A stretch of 64,000 bases of DNA from Cladopsammia gracilis (GCA_022457155.1 JAJGOT010000356.1:646001-710000), one strand, 5' to 3'. Positions 11,716 to 25,693 are shown, counted from the first letter of the stretch. Program-made: numbers and translations. Notes: generated by a model not told the origin, from the sequence alone.

Positions 11716-11872
11716 TTAAATGAGCGAAAGAGACAATTTTAAAACTGGTCCAGCGTCATTGCTGCAAAGCCACCAAGCTTCGCAGCAGACTACCTTATTA
11801 TAGGAAATTAACGCTCCATGAAATTAACGCGAATTCTCAAAATTCCGTAGTAAATTATCGCATCTAACTCCA

Positions 11873-12072
11873 CTAAGGCCCCGTCCACACGTATCCGGAT
11901 ATTTTTGAATCCGCAACATTTTTGTTGCGGGTTAGAAAATATTCGCGTCCACACGTAGCGTATTCGAATCGTATTTGCCCGAATTCGCCGGATACGTGTG
12001 GACGGAAGGCCAATCCGCAACAAAAAAGTTGCGGATTCAAAAATATCCGGATACGTGTGGACGGGGCCTTAG
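11873..12072. mobile_element. 200-bp foldback MITE
   Basis: Perfect inverted arms of about 45 bp start CTAAGGCCCCGTCCACACG and end CGTGTGGACGGGGCCTTAG. The centre also contains inverted CGTCCACACGTA and ACGTGTGGACG motifs. No coding capacity. It sits inside the larger TA-flanked element. Confidence 0.85.
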
Positions 12073-12533
12073 ACACTAAAACATTGATTAGACAAACATT
12101 CGTAATTTTCTTTCGATCAAACTGTGTAGCTGACTGACTTGGCACATTTGAGAACATTTTTATCGCTTAGAATCAGCCAAATTGTCCGTATTAACAGTAA
12201 CTTTGTATGAGATTGTTTTATTCAGGACGGGTTAAATGGGTGTCCTATTAAGCGGGTAAGTTTTTACATTTGGCTGGGGCCAAGACAACTGTCCGTAATA
12301 ACGGGGTGTCCATAAAGCGGGGTTAGACTGTAGTTTGATTTCTCAAACATTTCATTTTATTAGTATCACTGATACTCCAACTACAAATAGCTCATGAATC
12401 ACTCTGCTTGTAATGTAGAAAGATTTCAGGTGTTGAAGAGACAGATGTGCCTTGATTCTGCCAGGATACACTAGAAACATGCTCTGGGGTAAAATATGTA
12501 TATTAAAAAGTCTCCAAGTTTCCTTATAGCATA

Positions 12534-12789
12534 CTATTCGCGACAGTCCTTTTCACGCTTGCTTAATAAGAGATGAAGATATGCGACCGTGCTTGAGAGA
12601 GTAGGAAGTGAAAAAGGATAGGGAAAGGGAGGGAGGGGAAAGAAAAGCACGGAGGCGTAGGAGGCAAGCGCGAAAGAGAGAGATAACAAGTACGGCTGCC
12701 AACAACTGGAGGATTGTTACTTGAACTGGGCCGAAATTAGATGCACAGCTCTTATTTATACTCGCTCTGTAAGGGATTGGAGCGAATAG
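12534..12789. mobile_element. Short CTATTCGC-ended element
   Basis: Left end CTATTCGCGACAGTCC and right end GGATTGGAGCGAATAG are inverted repeats with two mismatches. The same ends bound the much longer neighbour at 12794-16184. The shared end sequences and near-tandem layout suggest a deletion derivative of that element. Confidence 0.7.
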
Positions 12790-12793
12790 CATA

Positions 12794-15700
12794 CTATTCG
12801 CGACAGTCCCTTTCACGCTTGCTTAATAAGAGATGGAGATATGCGACCGTGCCCAGACGTTAAACGTTACAATGGCCTAACACCAAATAACCCGAGACAC
12901 ATGCCAATACTCAAACCTAAAACCCCAAACCAGAAAATCCCATCCAACCACCCAAATCTAAAGGAGACATGGCAAGACAGCAACCCCGATGGTCCTGTAA
13001 AACGAAAGTCTTGTGCAGCATTCATGTTATAGGATGCGGTAGGAGCAAGCATGGACCCAACCAAAATGAGCCATAGCGTCTAGAGTGAAGGCTAAAGTAA
13101 TAGCCACCCCGGCTCTAAAGCTGTGCAGAATTTACCCTCGTAAATTTGAGCGTCTTGCAGATAGTAACGGAGGCGGGACTGTAATCCTGTAAAGTAGAGT
13201 TCGCAATCTGCTCAATACGCTCAAAAACGCTCAAAAACTAAAAAACTTCTTAGGGATTCTTTGATTAGCATAAGCGGAGGACAATGGGATGCTCTGCAAT
13301 TGGTAAAGACGGCTTCTCACATGGCAAATATATATGATATAAAGGCTGCCAGCCCTTGAGTGTTGAACAGTGCATAGTGTTGGGGAAAACGCAAACGATT
13401 GTGCGCGGGAAACTCGCGAGAGACCCACCCAAGGGATGGCAACCTGAGCGTCAGTAATCCGACTATAGGGCATTAGACACCCTTTCAGGTTACCATGGGA
13501 AAAGGGGAGAGAAACAAATAGCGCGACAGAAGGCGCGGAACAGGATAGGCGAACAGGGCAACCACGGATATGAATTTTAGGCCTTCTTAGAGGAGGACAT
13601 AGAAGTGATGTGGACCTGCGTCTTTTTCCGGGAGCCTTTGCAAGCCAGAAAGCGACATATCCTAGGCTTGGCAGAGAAAACGTCTGGTCTCCCGGCCAAG
13701 AAATCAGAAAACTAGAAAACTCTTTTGAGGGTGTCTTTAAGTAGCATAATCAGAGGACAAAGCAAAGCTCTGCAATTGAAAAGGACGGTGATACTCTGTA
13801 CATGACAAATATATATGATACAAAGGCTGCCAGCCCTTGAGTGGTGAACAGGATATAATGTCGAGGAAAACGTAAACGATTGTGCGCGGGAAACTTGCGA
13901 GAGAACCCACCCAAGGGATGGCAACCTGAGCGTCAGTAATCCGACTAGGGCATTAGACACCCTTTCAGGCTACCATGGGAAAATAAGGAATCGAGATAAA
14001 TGGCGCGGGAGAGGGCGCGGAACGAAACAAACTCCGCAAATGAGTAAACGGAAAGGAATACGGATAAATTCCCGAAGTATGTAAACTTCGAGGTTAACAC
14101 CAAGATAAACACACGAACCATAAAATCTACTAATAAAGGCGTAACGCACAATGAAAGGTGCTAAACCGGGTAGAACTGGCAACAATACTATAGAAAAGGA
14201 AACAAAAGGATGCCAATGACACGAAAAATAGCGAATCTGCAAAATTTAAAACATAAAAATAAAGACAGGAACAAGAAGACCCAGGGTAATAAAAACCAAC
14301 GTACAAACTTCAACGGAACTGAGCGAAGCATGGCACAGACTCGATGTCTGTAAAACAAAGTACTAATAACAAAAACTTGACAGATAAAGGCGTATAAACT
14401 TCGAAAGCACTACACAAACCAGATATTTGTGAGGCAAAGTACTCATATTAACAAAACGTGACAAATAAAGGCGTACAAACTTCAAAGGCACTGCACAAAC
14501 CCAATGTTTGTGAGGCAAAGTACGCATAATAAAGGCGTACAAAACTTCAAAGCACTGCACAAACCGATGTTCGTGAGGCAAAGCACGCATAATAAAGGCG
14601 TACAAACTTCAAAGCACTTCACAAACCAATGTTCGTGATGCAAAGTATGCATAACAAAACGTGACAAATAAAGGTGTACAAACTCCAAAAGCACTGCACA
14701 AACCCGATGTTTGTGAGGCAAAGTACGCATAACAAAACGTCACAAACAAAGGCGTACAAACTTCAAAGGCACTGCACAAAACCGATGTTTGAGGCAAAGT
14801 ACGCATAATAAAGGCGTCACGAATAAAGGCGTACAAATTCCAAAAGCACTACACAAACCCGATGTTTGCGAGGCAAAGTGCGCATAACAAAACGTCACAA
14901 ATAAAGGCGTACAAACTTAAAAGCAGTGCACAAACCCGATGTTTGTGAGGCAAAGTACGCATAACAAAACGTGAGAAATGAAGGCGTAGAATCTTCAAAG
15001 GCACTGCACAAACCCGATGTTTGTGAGGCAAAGTACGCATAATAAAGGCATACAAACTTCAAAAGCAAAGCACAAACCCGGTGTTTGTGAGGCAAAGTAC
15101 GCATAATAAAGACGTACAAACTTCAAAAACACTACACAAACCCGATGTTTGCGAGGCAAAGTACGCATAACAAAACGTCACAAATAAAGGCGTACAAACT
15201 TAAAATCACTGCACAAACCCAATGTTTGTGCCGGCAAAGTACGCATAACAAAACGTGACAAATATAGGCGTACAAACTTCTAAAGCACTGCACAGACCCG
15301 ATGTTTGTGAGGCAAAGTACGCATAACAAAACGTGACAAATAAAGGCGTACAAACTTCAAAAGCACTGCACAGACCCGATGTTTGTGAGGCAAAGTACGC
15401 ATAACAAAACGTGACAAATATAGGCGTAGAAACTTCAAAAGCACTGCACAAACCAGATGATGTTTGTGAGGTAAAGAACGCATATAACAAAACGTCACAA
15501 ACAAACGTACAAACTAAAAAGGGACCCGAGAGAAAAGCACTGCACCAACCCAATGTTTGAAAGGCAAAGTACGCATAACAAAACTGGACAAATACAGGCG
15601 TACAAACTAAAATGGGAAATGAAGGAAAAGCACTGCACAAACTCGATGTTTATGAGGCAACTACGCAAAATATAAACGTACCAACATAATAGGCGTACAA

Positions 15701-16184
15701 ACTCAAAAGGGGGACCGAGGGAAGAGTACTGCACAAACCCGGTGTTTACGAAGCGAAGCACGCAAAGCTATAAATAGCTCAACAATCAAATATAAAAGCG
15801 TGTAAATTCCATAAAAGCTGTAGGGAAGCGAAAAACTTATGAAAGAAACGAGGCTAACGGATAAGGGACAAGGAGCAGGGTGAGGAGATAAAAACCGGCG
15901 AGCACGTGGAGCCGCGGGGGAACAAGCGATGAAACGGCTAAAAAGCCGGACAAATACTAAAGAAACGTTTACCAGTATAACGGTTCTGGTTGCCTGGTTG
16001 AGGCGCTTGAGCTGACTGAATAAGCGTTTGAACTATCTGGAACTACCTCCGCCACGGGAGCTTGCTCGCCGGACATGGTGAGAACACGAAGGTAACAGCA
16101 CCAAAGGATTCTTACTTGCACTGGGCCAAAATTAGATGCACAGCTCTTATTTATACTCGCTCTGTAAGGGACTGGAGCGAATAG
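12794..16184. mobile_element. 3.4-kb CTATTCGC-ended element carrying tandem arrays
   Basis: Ends CTATTCGCGACAGTCCCTT and AAGGGACTGGAGCGAATAG form a 19-bp inverted repeat with two mismatches. Inside are a direct duplication of about 240 bp at 13260-13500 and 13735-13985 (spacing about 475 bp) and the minisatellite at 14365-15770. No protein could be recognised, and base composition is less AT-rich than the flanks. Superfamily is unknown. Confidence 0.6.
14365..15770. repeat. Minisatellite with 61-bp and 79-bp monomers
   Basis: About 17 units share GTTTGTGAGGCAAAGTACGC and GGCGTACAAACTTC. Spacing between successive units falls mainly into two classes, about 60-65 bp and 76-81 bp. The longer form has an extra ACAAAACGTGACAAAT segment. 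Each unit contains the small palindrome CAAACCCGATGTTTG. Long minus-strand frames across the array are repeats, not genes. Confidence 0.9.
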
Positions 16185-16684
16185 GAAATTTACGCTCCTG
16201 TAAATTAAGGTCTTTGAAATTAATGTGACTTAAATTAACGTGAATTGGAGGGAAAATTTCTTTCGAATAAGGGAAATTAACGCAAGAGAGGTGGCAGACT
16301 TTCAAAATGAAGAAAATTAATGCGATTATTGATGTCTCTGAAGATATTTTGGCAGACTGTGTAGTACAAAAAAAACGGATGTCGAGAACCACTCTTCTGA
16401 AAGCAAAAATGAACTGGAAATATTGCAGATGACATATCTTTAAGGCTTTTACATTGTAAAAGATTGAAAAATAGTGTGCAGAAAAGAGGTTATTGTTTCC
16501 CAGTTGCTATGTGTTGGTATCCAGAATTTGGGGTGAAATTAAGGTCTCGGAAATGAACGCTCCACTTAAATAATGTTGCGGAAATTAACACTCACAAAAA
16601 TTAACGTGACAAAAAAAATAACGCAAATTTTGAGAATTCGCGTTAATTTCATGGAGCGTTTATTTCCTATAATAAGGTATGTTA

Positions 16685-17720
16685 ACAATATTGCTTAACT
16701 ACGTTTAACTGGAGCACACTCCAAGACAAAATCTTTGAAATCAATGCAGAGGGTTTGATCTTTTTTTACAAACTTTGGTCAAAGAAGAGGTGTGTTGTTT
16801 GTCAATGGTGTTTGCTTTAGCAGCTGATTTACCAAGACAACTTATAAGTTTAGAAGCTGAGAATCCCTAAAAGCTGAGAATCCCCAGTAAATACCGGTAG
16901 TTGTGTTGGTTATAAATTGAGCCTTTTCTAAAATGTGATATTTATGGCTTTTTAAACAGATTAAAATGAAATAAAAACACTCAAAAATATGAATGATGTA
17001 GAACTTTATTGCTGTTTGTTTGTCGATTTAAAGCTTGTGAGAGTGGTTTTACAAACAGAGTGAACAAAAGAAAGTGGTTAAAATGCAATTCAGGCCTGAA
17101 AACATATTTCAAGACAACAGCATATTATGTAATAAGCCTCTTAAACAGCCGATATTCAATGCATTGTTTCATAACAAAGTGCTCATTATTACAAGTAATT
17201 AATGTAATAACAAAAATATAAAGTAAAAATTCAGCTTTTGTAACAAAATTGCAAAGAAAACATTTTTTTTACCAGAAAGATAAAATAATAGTTCAGTGAA
17301 TACAATAATCATCATCATCATCGTGGGTCATAATAATCCATTTATATAGCGCACATTTCCAAAAAATGACAAACTTCCATGGCACTTTAAATTAAGTGAC
17401 CATTCAAATATAAACCCTTCAACAGTACTTTTCCAAGGTACTGCTTGGTAATCAGTATTTAAGAATAAACAAGAGGCTCCAAGTAGCCTACTCGCACATA
17501 CAAAAGTTTTATGCAACTTCTACAAAACATTCTGAAAATCTAAATGATTGGCCTCAAGTTCTATACTATAAATAGAAACAATGTTTACATTCACAGGAAG
17601 ACTTCCACTGACAGTAGTTTGTCAATATATCGCAAAATGAATGTTATGCGCATGCTTAACAAACATTCATCATATATTTTAAAAAGGAGCTAAATAACTG
17701 AAAGCAAACAAGATAAGATC
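16685..17720. other. Spacer with no gene seen
   Basis: AT-rich sequence with a short ATCATC microsatellite near 17306. No exon, inverted repeat or long repeat was recognised. Confidence 0.4.
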
Positions 17721-17724
17721 CAAC

Positions 17725-18204
17725 ATGGAGAAGAGTAACTCCTTTCATTCAGTCATTGTTCCTGCAAACCACGTTACTATTGAATGTTTTGTAAATGAAG
17801 GTTGTACCACAAGGAAGCCAGTGATTGACTTCTGTGTGTTCCATATACCTAACGTGAACATCAGCAATGTAACGAGGGTTGTAGGAGATGGTGTTGTGAC
17901 ACTTCAGGCTGTTTTGCTAACATTGTTTAGAACCGAAGTGAGAGTAGCTGCAAGTCAAGAAACCGAAAGTGTATATAGCAAAGCTATGAAGGGGAAGTGC
18001 ACAATAATTGTGACACAAAAAATAATAATATATAAAAATAATATAATAATAAAAATATGCATGCATAAATTTCCATGCACTAATGTGACACAAATAATAA
18101 AAAGAAAACGAAAACAGAGGGCAAACCATGCCGCTCTCGATCTGTCAGTGCACGAGGTGAAATTTGGCATTATTTTTTCTAGGATTTTTTATTTTAGTGA
18201 GTAA
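17725..18204 (+). CDS. Unrecognised 159-codon ORF, doubtful
   Basis: An ATG-initiated frame of 159 codons. The first 90 residues are of ordinary composition (for example VTIECFVNEG and VVGDGVVTLQ); the rest is low-complexity and AT-rich. No family was recognised, and no obvious splice partner was seen upstream or downstream. It lies between mobile-element debris and MOSMO. It may be a chance frame or the remnant of a repeat protein. Confidence 0.2.
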   Translation: MEKSNSFHSVIVPANHVTIECFVNEGCTTRKPVIDFCVFHIPNVNISNVTRVVGDGVVTLQAVLLTLFRTEVRVAASQETESVYSKAMKGKCTIIVTQKIIIYKNNIIIKICMHKFPCTNVTQIIKRKRKQRANHAALDLSVHEVKFGIIFSRIFYFSE

Positions 18205-18859
18205 AAGGGCTAAAACACTGGAACTGAATGCCTTGTATTAGATTGTCCTTGTTATCTTAGATCTTTCTGGAAATTAGGAGTCATTTGTTTGACAGGTTCA
18301 AACCAAGCTCTTGGGCTGTGATTAGTGGATTTACTAAATCACTTGATTATTGCATGAAGTTATGATCGATGTTGTTTGAGCCTTGAAAGTTACTGTTAAG
18401 TAATTTTCTGGTGTACCCATAATTCACCATTTAAGGTGGCTCCAAGTTGTTTTTTGGGGGTCACATTTCCCTTTTTGAATGTGCTTATGCATAATCTTAC
18501 TTTAGCTCAATAAATCTGAATTTGATACCAGATGTTAGGCTTGGATGAAAGTTTTGGTTGATGTTTTTTTTATGCTTATCAGCATTTCCATAGCAGCGGT
18601 ACACAAATATGGCAAAAAGGTTTTCCAAAATCTCTTTTGATTTTGGGGCTACCCGGGACAAGCGAATATATGCGCTATAATCTACACAGTGTGGCACACT
18701 AAATGGCAAAACTTCAAACAAATTAAATTGTTCGATTTTGAATAATTCGCTAAAACATTTTTAACACATGTTTTATCATGTTTGAAATAATAAGGGGTCA
18801 AAGCATTCCATGGGTTTCACAAATTATCATTAAATTACCACAGAAAGTTTCCTCAGACT

Positions 18860-19044
18860 AAAATTATTACTCCCTGCAAATAGCTCTGACTAATTCCTCG
18901 GCAATCAAGAGAATCATCAAGCTTTTCATTCAAATGCAGTTTAAAAAGAGTGAAAACGTCAAGCAAAACTGCATTTGAATGAAAAGCTCAATCTCTTTAT
19001 TGCCAAGGAGTTAGTCAGAACTATTTGCAGGGAGTAATAATTTT
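18860..19044. mobile_element. Foldback MITE of about 180 bp
   Basis: The ends pair over about 45 bp: ATTATTACTCCCTGCAAATA on the left and TATTTGCAGGGAGTAATAAT on the right. Pairing continues inward through ATTCAAATGCAGTTT and AACTGCATTTGAAT. No coding capacity. Confidence 0.8.
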
Positions 19045-19796
19045 TCATTATAATGAAAATAATTTTGTGTCACAACTCCAAAGTGCCCCAGACCGCAAGG
19101 TGGTGTAAATTGGGAAAATATAAAAATTGAATTATTAAAAATAAAGAACAGTACCAGCTGCTATTAAGTTCAAGAAGACCCATGGAAGATGTTTTGAATA
19201 CACTCTATTTACAATGAAATATCTAAAAAAATAATATTGTTATTAATTTTACCTTAAATTAATGGTCACTTCCACCTAACAGACACCTTGCTATTATCTT
19301 TAGTAAAATGTTGCCTGAAACTTTCATAACATCAGAAAATTTAAAGCACCTTTTGTTTTCAGACAGATTAAAAATAATGTCATTTTGGGTATGGATAATA
19401 TATTATAATGAGCTTGGATTTTCACAAAGGACAAAGCAGCTACTAAATTCAGGGATAAGATTCCCTTCTGTACAATTTTATACCACTGTAATTTTTAGCT
19501 AAAAGAGCCGAAATTACCGGTATCAAACTGTATTACCTTTGAATTAAATAGTTTCTTTTAAATATATTAGGCACTAAAATGATGTGGAAAAACAGTACAA
19601 TGCCATTCCAAGCATTTTCCTGAATATTCCTCAATTAAAGAAGGTGAAGGTGTCTGTTATAGTGGGGGTAACTGTATTGCAAAATTTCAAGTTGTCCTAG
19701 TATTATCTCAGTTCACAAGAGAGGATAATAACAAGAAAAACAACAGTTACTCTAAATCTATAAAGCATGGAACTTTACTTTACATTATTATATTGA
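19045..19796. other. MOSMO 3' flank
   Basis: AT-rich sequence downstream of the MOSMO stop. It contains a 64-codon plus frame with no recognisable similarity, judged spurious. No clear minus-strand polyadenylation signal was found. Confidence 0.4.
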
Positions 19797-22700
19797 TCAC
19801 CTAAGCAAGAGAGGACAAACTTTAAATATGAAAAGTTCAGAAGCAATTGTGAATACTATACAAAAAATGTAGAGGAAGAATGAAGGTCCAACGTGAGTCC
19901 CTTGTGGAAGCTTGTACGGTTTACCACCAATTTCAGGCATTTGAAATCCCAGTGGAAATGTGAGAGCTGCCAGGCAGAAAACTATCACTGAAAAAAGAAA
20001 TGGTAGGTAAAAAAAGGTAAGTCTTCAAAAGCCTATTGGCTCACAACTGCCAGAGCTAATAAACCCAGTTTCTATAGCATGAAGCGACTGAGAGTACTAC
20101 TACTCCCCCCTGGATGGGATGCTAGCCTATCGTAAGGTTACCCCCAGCATTTTGTCGCCAGTACCCATTTATACACCTGGGTGGAGAGATAAAATGTGGA
20201 GCAAAGTTTCTTGTCTTAGGAAACAACATGACGGCAGAGACCAGGCTTGAACCACCGACCTTCAGGTTTGAAAGTCTGACACGCTAACGACTAGACCACC
20301 GCACCTCCAAAAAAGAAATACAAAGACGAAAATGGAATTGACAAGGTTTTTAGTTTAAAAAAAAAACAGATCCTGTTAAATGGCACCCAACTAATTAAAT
20401 ATTGCCCTATGAAATGACATCAGAGAGGGGCTCTTATCCAAGAGAGGCCCTTTTTTAACCCGTGAATACATGCACGAGTAATGAACGGGTTATCAGAAAC
20501 AGAGACAGATATGCAAATGAGCACTCGCTCACTCACTCACTCCTTCCATCAGCTGTAAACGTAGTGACGTAATGCTTTGTTACTAATGCGTTTTGTAACA
20601 AGAACAACGCGAATCCAGAGATAACAATAACAAATTTGTTGTAAACGAATATAAACAACAATAAGCTAAAAGATGTTTCGCATTTGGAGACTTTAATGCA
20701 ACATTAAAATTGCCAGTAAAAGGCTTTTTCAACCGAGACACTCGTTTTGATCTTTACCTACCTTGAAATAATAAAATTTTACAATTACAATAACGTAGTC
20801 CGATATAGCTCAGTCGTTTAACCATTTCACTCTCACCTGGACAATGCTGGTTCAAATCCCGGTTGTGGCCCTCTTTTTTCCTTTCTTTTTTTTGAACACC
20901 CTAACCCTTACAAATTTTGACCATGTGATGACATACATGTAAATTGTGGTAAATAAGAGTCCACACCATGGAAAACTGGTGTAAATCTGTTTTTTTTTTT
21001 TACCACAATATTTAGAAATTGCATGATGTTAGCATCAGCACTGTTGTCTGCACTCTCATTTACCACCCGCACCGACCAATCAGATTGCGAGATTATTAGC
21101 AATTAATAAAATCTCTGTCATTTAATTGGACTGAGGTGTATTATACAGAATTGATAGAAATACTTGTAGAAGTTTAAGGGGCCAATTACATGGCGAATTT
21201 CAGCCCGGCTTCTGAAATAAATCCTCTTAAAATGAAGTTAGAGATTACACAAACAAATAAAGTTTCAGACCGGGCTTGAATTTTCACCCCGGTCAAACGG
21301 GCTGAAATTAGCCATGTAATCGCATCTTCAGAATTTCAGCCCAGCCTGAAAAGTGAATTTGGGCATGCGCAGTCAAATCTTCGACACCATTTTGATTCTT
21401 GTTATCAATCTTCCCGCGCAATTTCAAACTTGGCGCCAGGGCTGAAATTCGCCATGTAGTCGGCCCCTAAGAGCTGACTCACTTGAAGCAGTAGAAAACA
21501 CTCAGTTTTTTTGTTTAATCAAATTTTTACTTAAGCTTTAGTAACATGTCAAATGTTTTCTATTTCTTAAATGTAACAAATGTAAAATTAATAAATTAAC
21601 ACCATTGCTATTTTGACTTACTTCCAATAAAAACAATCCACTTTGCTGCATCAACAATAGATGGTTTCCAAGGTGACATAACTAATAAACAGCATGTGAG
21701 TGTTAAAGCCACCACACCTAAAATCATGAAAATCAATGTGGCCAGCCACTCTTGAGGTAACTCGGGGGTGACACACACTTCAGTCTGGCCCTCAGACTTC
21801 TGACACATGACGGTCAAACCAAGTCGAACAGAACCTACAGTATTTAAAATACATCCACATGGATTAGAACTTTTTATTCAGGGTCTTTCCAGGACAATTA
21901 TAATTATTCAATAGCTTGTTTTCCTCAGAACACATATTATTATGTTGCAATTCTACACATTTTGCATACTTGAGCCAACAAAATGGTATCTGCAAGTATT
22001 AATAATAATCACAAAACCAGTCATGAATATTGGTAATAGGACTGAGTGGAGTCCAGTTCAGCCTGTAATCGTAAGAGTGATTAACAAAATTGGACGACTG
22101 GTAGCAGGTGTCCGCTTTGTTAATCACGAGTTTGATTATTTAACAGATGCTGCTATAGTTCCACAGAAGGCCCAGTTACTAAGGCACTATCTAATAATAT
22201 TGATAAAACTAAGGAAATTATTCAAAAGCTAACTGAATTTAACCCGAATTTAGAACTGACTGAAAGAGTCAGATAAAAATAATTCTAATCAAAGAAAACG
22301 ATAAGTGATAGTTTACTCGCCCGATGCGACCGCTTATTCCTACAGATAGGAATTTTCCACTCTCTCAGAAAGCAGAAAAAGCTATTTTCGGGGGCCTCTA
22401 GGGCAGGCACTCTTTCTCTCCTTGTGTCTCCCTCACGCACACCATTCTTTCTTGCACCCATATTATTTTCATGCACCTGCTACACAGGCTAGTCAGAACT
22501 GGCTGGCTGGACCACTCAATTTGTAAATATTATACCATTATTTGTAAGACCTGGTAGGCCAGACTGGTCAATTTGAAAATAGTATGCACCATTTTGATGG
22601 ACTTGTAGAAACGGGTCTTCAAAATCGCTGCATTATAGTGACTGCAGTCTTCTGTGCATTCTGGCATGTGTTTGTTGATTGATTCATTCTTTAGCTTTCT

Positions 22701-25693
22701 TAGAACTTTGCTGCTTGGTGTAGATTTTGAAAGCCTTTTGGTGTATCTTCAGCTTGGGATTCACACAGAATACATACATGTACTGGCAGTTGTGTGATGT
22801 TGAGCCAACTTGGCATACGGCTGTAGTAGTGGCACAACATTTGAATTTGTGATCATTGATTGCCTGATAGCAATAGATAATAATAACTATTTTTTTTCAC
22901 TGAAGTATCTCAGCGGGGCAGACTCATAAATCCTTGAATCTGATTGGCTAATCACACGCTCTTAGCTGGTCAAGCTTTTTCCCATACGGACCAGGCATCC
23001 GGACCGGAATCCTGTTGACATTACTTTCATGATTGACACCAAATTGATAGTTTAAGCCTAATATCATCAATTTTCTTGTAAATTATGGACCCAGACAAAA
23101 GTTATCAAAACCAAAGTGAATTTTAATTGGCCAGATAAAATATTTAACAACACAAAGAAAACAATAAAGAAAACCATCCAAGTTTCACCATGGCTGACAT
23201 ACAAAGATCCAAAAACATGTTAAAGATCTTAACACTTGAATGAGGTACCAAAAAGACTAGTGAAGAAAGAGACATCAAACTAGGTGGAAGGAGAAATCAG
23301 CCGTAAAATTAAGGGCCAATGTTATTCCTTAAAAGGGCAGTTTGGATTTTATGATTTGTTGATTTTATAGTTTTTGCGTTTGTTGTTGTTTTTTTACAAA
23401 GCGGCATTTGTGGCTTGAATAAAAACATTACTGTGATTAATGCAATCTAGTGCTTTTTTACAAAGGTTTTGACTCCATTTGGGTTAAGGTGGCTCCATCT
23501 AGTTACTGGTCAATCTTCCAAATAAAATATCCATGATCTCATTGCTGTCTTTCGAGAGTTGTTTCGATAGACTAGGCATAATAGACACATACACGTACAT
23601 TTTGTAGCTTTGGCTTTCTTCTTTATGGAGAAGTCTAATTTGGCAGTCTTATCTTGTTACCATGGCAACTACTGATTGAGTTGTTTGGTTTGTTCTTCAA
23701 GGCTAGCAAACCTCTCGACAGCTTTTCTCGGTTTTTACACTGTAAATATTCATGATTTTTGGTAAGTCTCATCTGACAAAGCCATAAAAAAATATATACG
23801 TAATTTTCATTTATTACGTTTATTGGGTTTGTGTATGTACTGACGTCTTTATTTTTCTGATCACGAACCAAGAAAATCCTACCAATTTGTCAATTTTTAT
23901 GAAAATCTACCATGTGAAATGCGTGCCATAAACGTTTTAGCTACCGTAAAAACCTTTTTATTTTTGTGACAATGTCAAAATAAACAAACATGCACTTGCA
24001 CCATTTTGGTGCCCATTCCTCACGTACCAAAAATCTACATGGAGCCACCTGAAGTGTCCTTATTTTTCTGGTTTTGTTTTTTCTTCTAAATAGAGAATCT
24101 GTGAATTTTCATTAAAAAGTCTTGCTTGAATTTGTCATTCTAGTTTAAATTAGAATGGCCCATTTCACACTAGAAGGACGGACAAATCGTCTGGACAGAC
24201 AAGTCATCCGATGATTTGTTTGTGTAATGTGAATTCTAGATGGACAACTCACCTTGTGTTGGTCATCGTAAATTCATATCTGAACTAACAAACAGACGAT
24301 TTTGAAAGCAAGGGGCCTGGCACTAACAGGCTTGGTTACCTTGCTTTAAGAAAAAAAATGGCTGCCATTTTGATTTTCCCATAAACCATCACTCCCTTTA
24401 CTAGTTCCATTCCCCTTAGCGAGTACTGGGACCAATATACAACCATTTGTTCATCTGGTGTGAATTTAAGTCGGACTTTGTGGGCGGCACGGTGGTCTAG
24501 TGGTTAGCGCGTTGGACTTTCAACCTGAAGGTTGGTGGTTCGAAGCCTGGTCTCTGCCATCGTGTTGTTTCCTTAGACAAGAAACTTTATTCCACACTGT
24601 CTCTCTCCACCCAGGTGTATAAATGGGTACCAGCGACAAAATGCTGGGGGTAACCCTGCGATGGACTAGCATCCCATCCATGGGGGAGTAGCAATATTAC
24701 TAGTTGCTTCATGCTACGGAAACCGGGTTAAGCTCCGGCCGTGTGGGCCATCTTGGCTCGTGTGCGACTTTACCTTTTTGGACGACTTATCCGTCTAGAT
24801 GAACAAATGGTCGTCGAAAAATCGTCTTAACAGACGGCCAAATCGACGGACAAAATCAGACGACTTTTACATCCAAAATTTTGTTCGTCCTGTTTTCACA
24901 CTAAGACAACTTGTCTGTCTGAGACGACTTGTCCATCTGAGACGACTTGTCCGTCCAGACGATTTGTCCGTCTCTAGTGTGAAAACGGCCAATAACTCAG
25001 TTTAAGCTTCCGCGCTGCTATGAATGAATTACACTTGACTTTGTAAGAACTAAAAATTTTAAAGTTTGAAAAGTCTTTAAAGTTAATCTTTAGCTTTCCA
25101 TGATTTCACTGTGGGCAAGAACATTTCTCTATCCTCGCCAGAGGCAAACACAACAGCAGTTTATCCTACCAAACTGATAGAAACAAGTTCACTTCACAAA
25201 AAAAATTATTTTGCTAATGAATGAAAAAGTTGTGAAGATCAGACCAAGTAAATTTAGATTTAATTTGCGAGTGTTGTCAGTTTGGCTTTATGTGGCTTGT
25301 AAGAAAACTTTTGTTGGAAAGTTGTACATGTTATGTATATCAAGAGTCTCTTGGCAAATCTCAGAATTAAAGTAGGAAAAAGTAAACAAGTTATTTAATG
25401 GTCTAGGTCGGTCTGTATAGGAAAAAACTGTCCCTTGGTCTTGAGTATGCCCAAGGACCTCCCGACCGGTAAATAACATATATATCTTTTTTATTGATAC
25501 TAATGATTGACTGGATTTTTCACCAAGAATGTAATTGATTATCACAGATTCAGGCTTTTAAAGGATCAGGTGCAATTTTCATAAATTTCTTCAAAAAGTG
25601 GGTGTCCATAGGATGCCCGGACACTCTGCTGACTAAAAGCTTGCATAGATTGGTCAGGTCTGCTATTTTTTAGTCCTTTAGTAATATTATATC

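Larger units (their letters stand above)
11791..16679. mobile_element. TA-flanked TIR element broken by nested insertions
   Basis: About 54 bp at each end are inverted copies with one mismatch, beginning CCTTATTATAGGAAAT and continuing through GCTCCATGAAATTAACGC. Each end is bordered by TA, as in Tc1/mariner-type elements. Iterated AAATTAACG motifs occur near the right end. Removing the foldback at 11873-12072 and the two CTATTCGC elements at 12534-16184 leaves roughly 1 kb. No transposase is visible in that remainder. Confidence 0.7.

Noticed and set aside
14363..15761. Many minus-strand ORFs with repeated YAYFASQTSGLCSAF-type peptides
   Set aside because: They are translations of the 61/79-bp minisatellite and shift frame from unit to unit.
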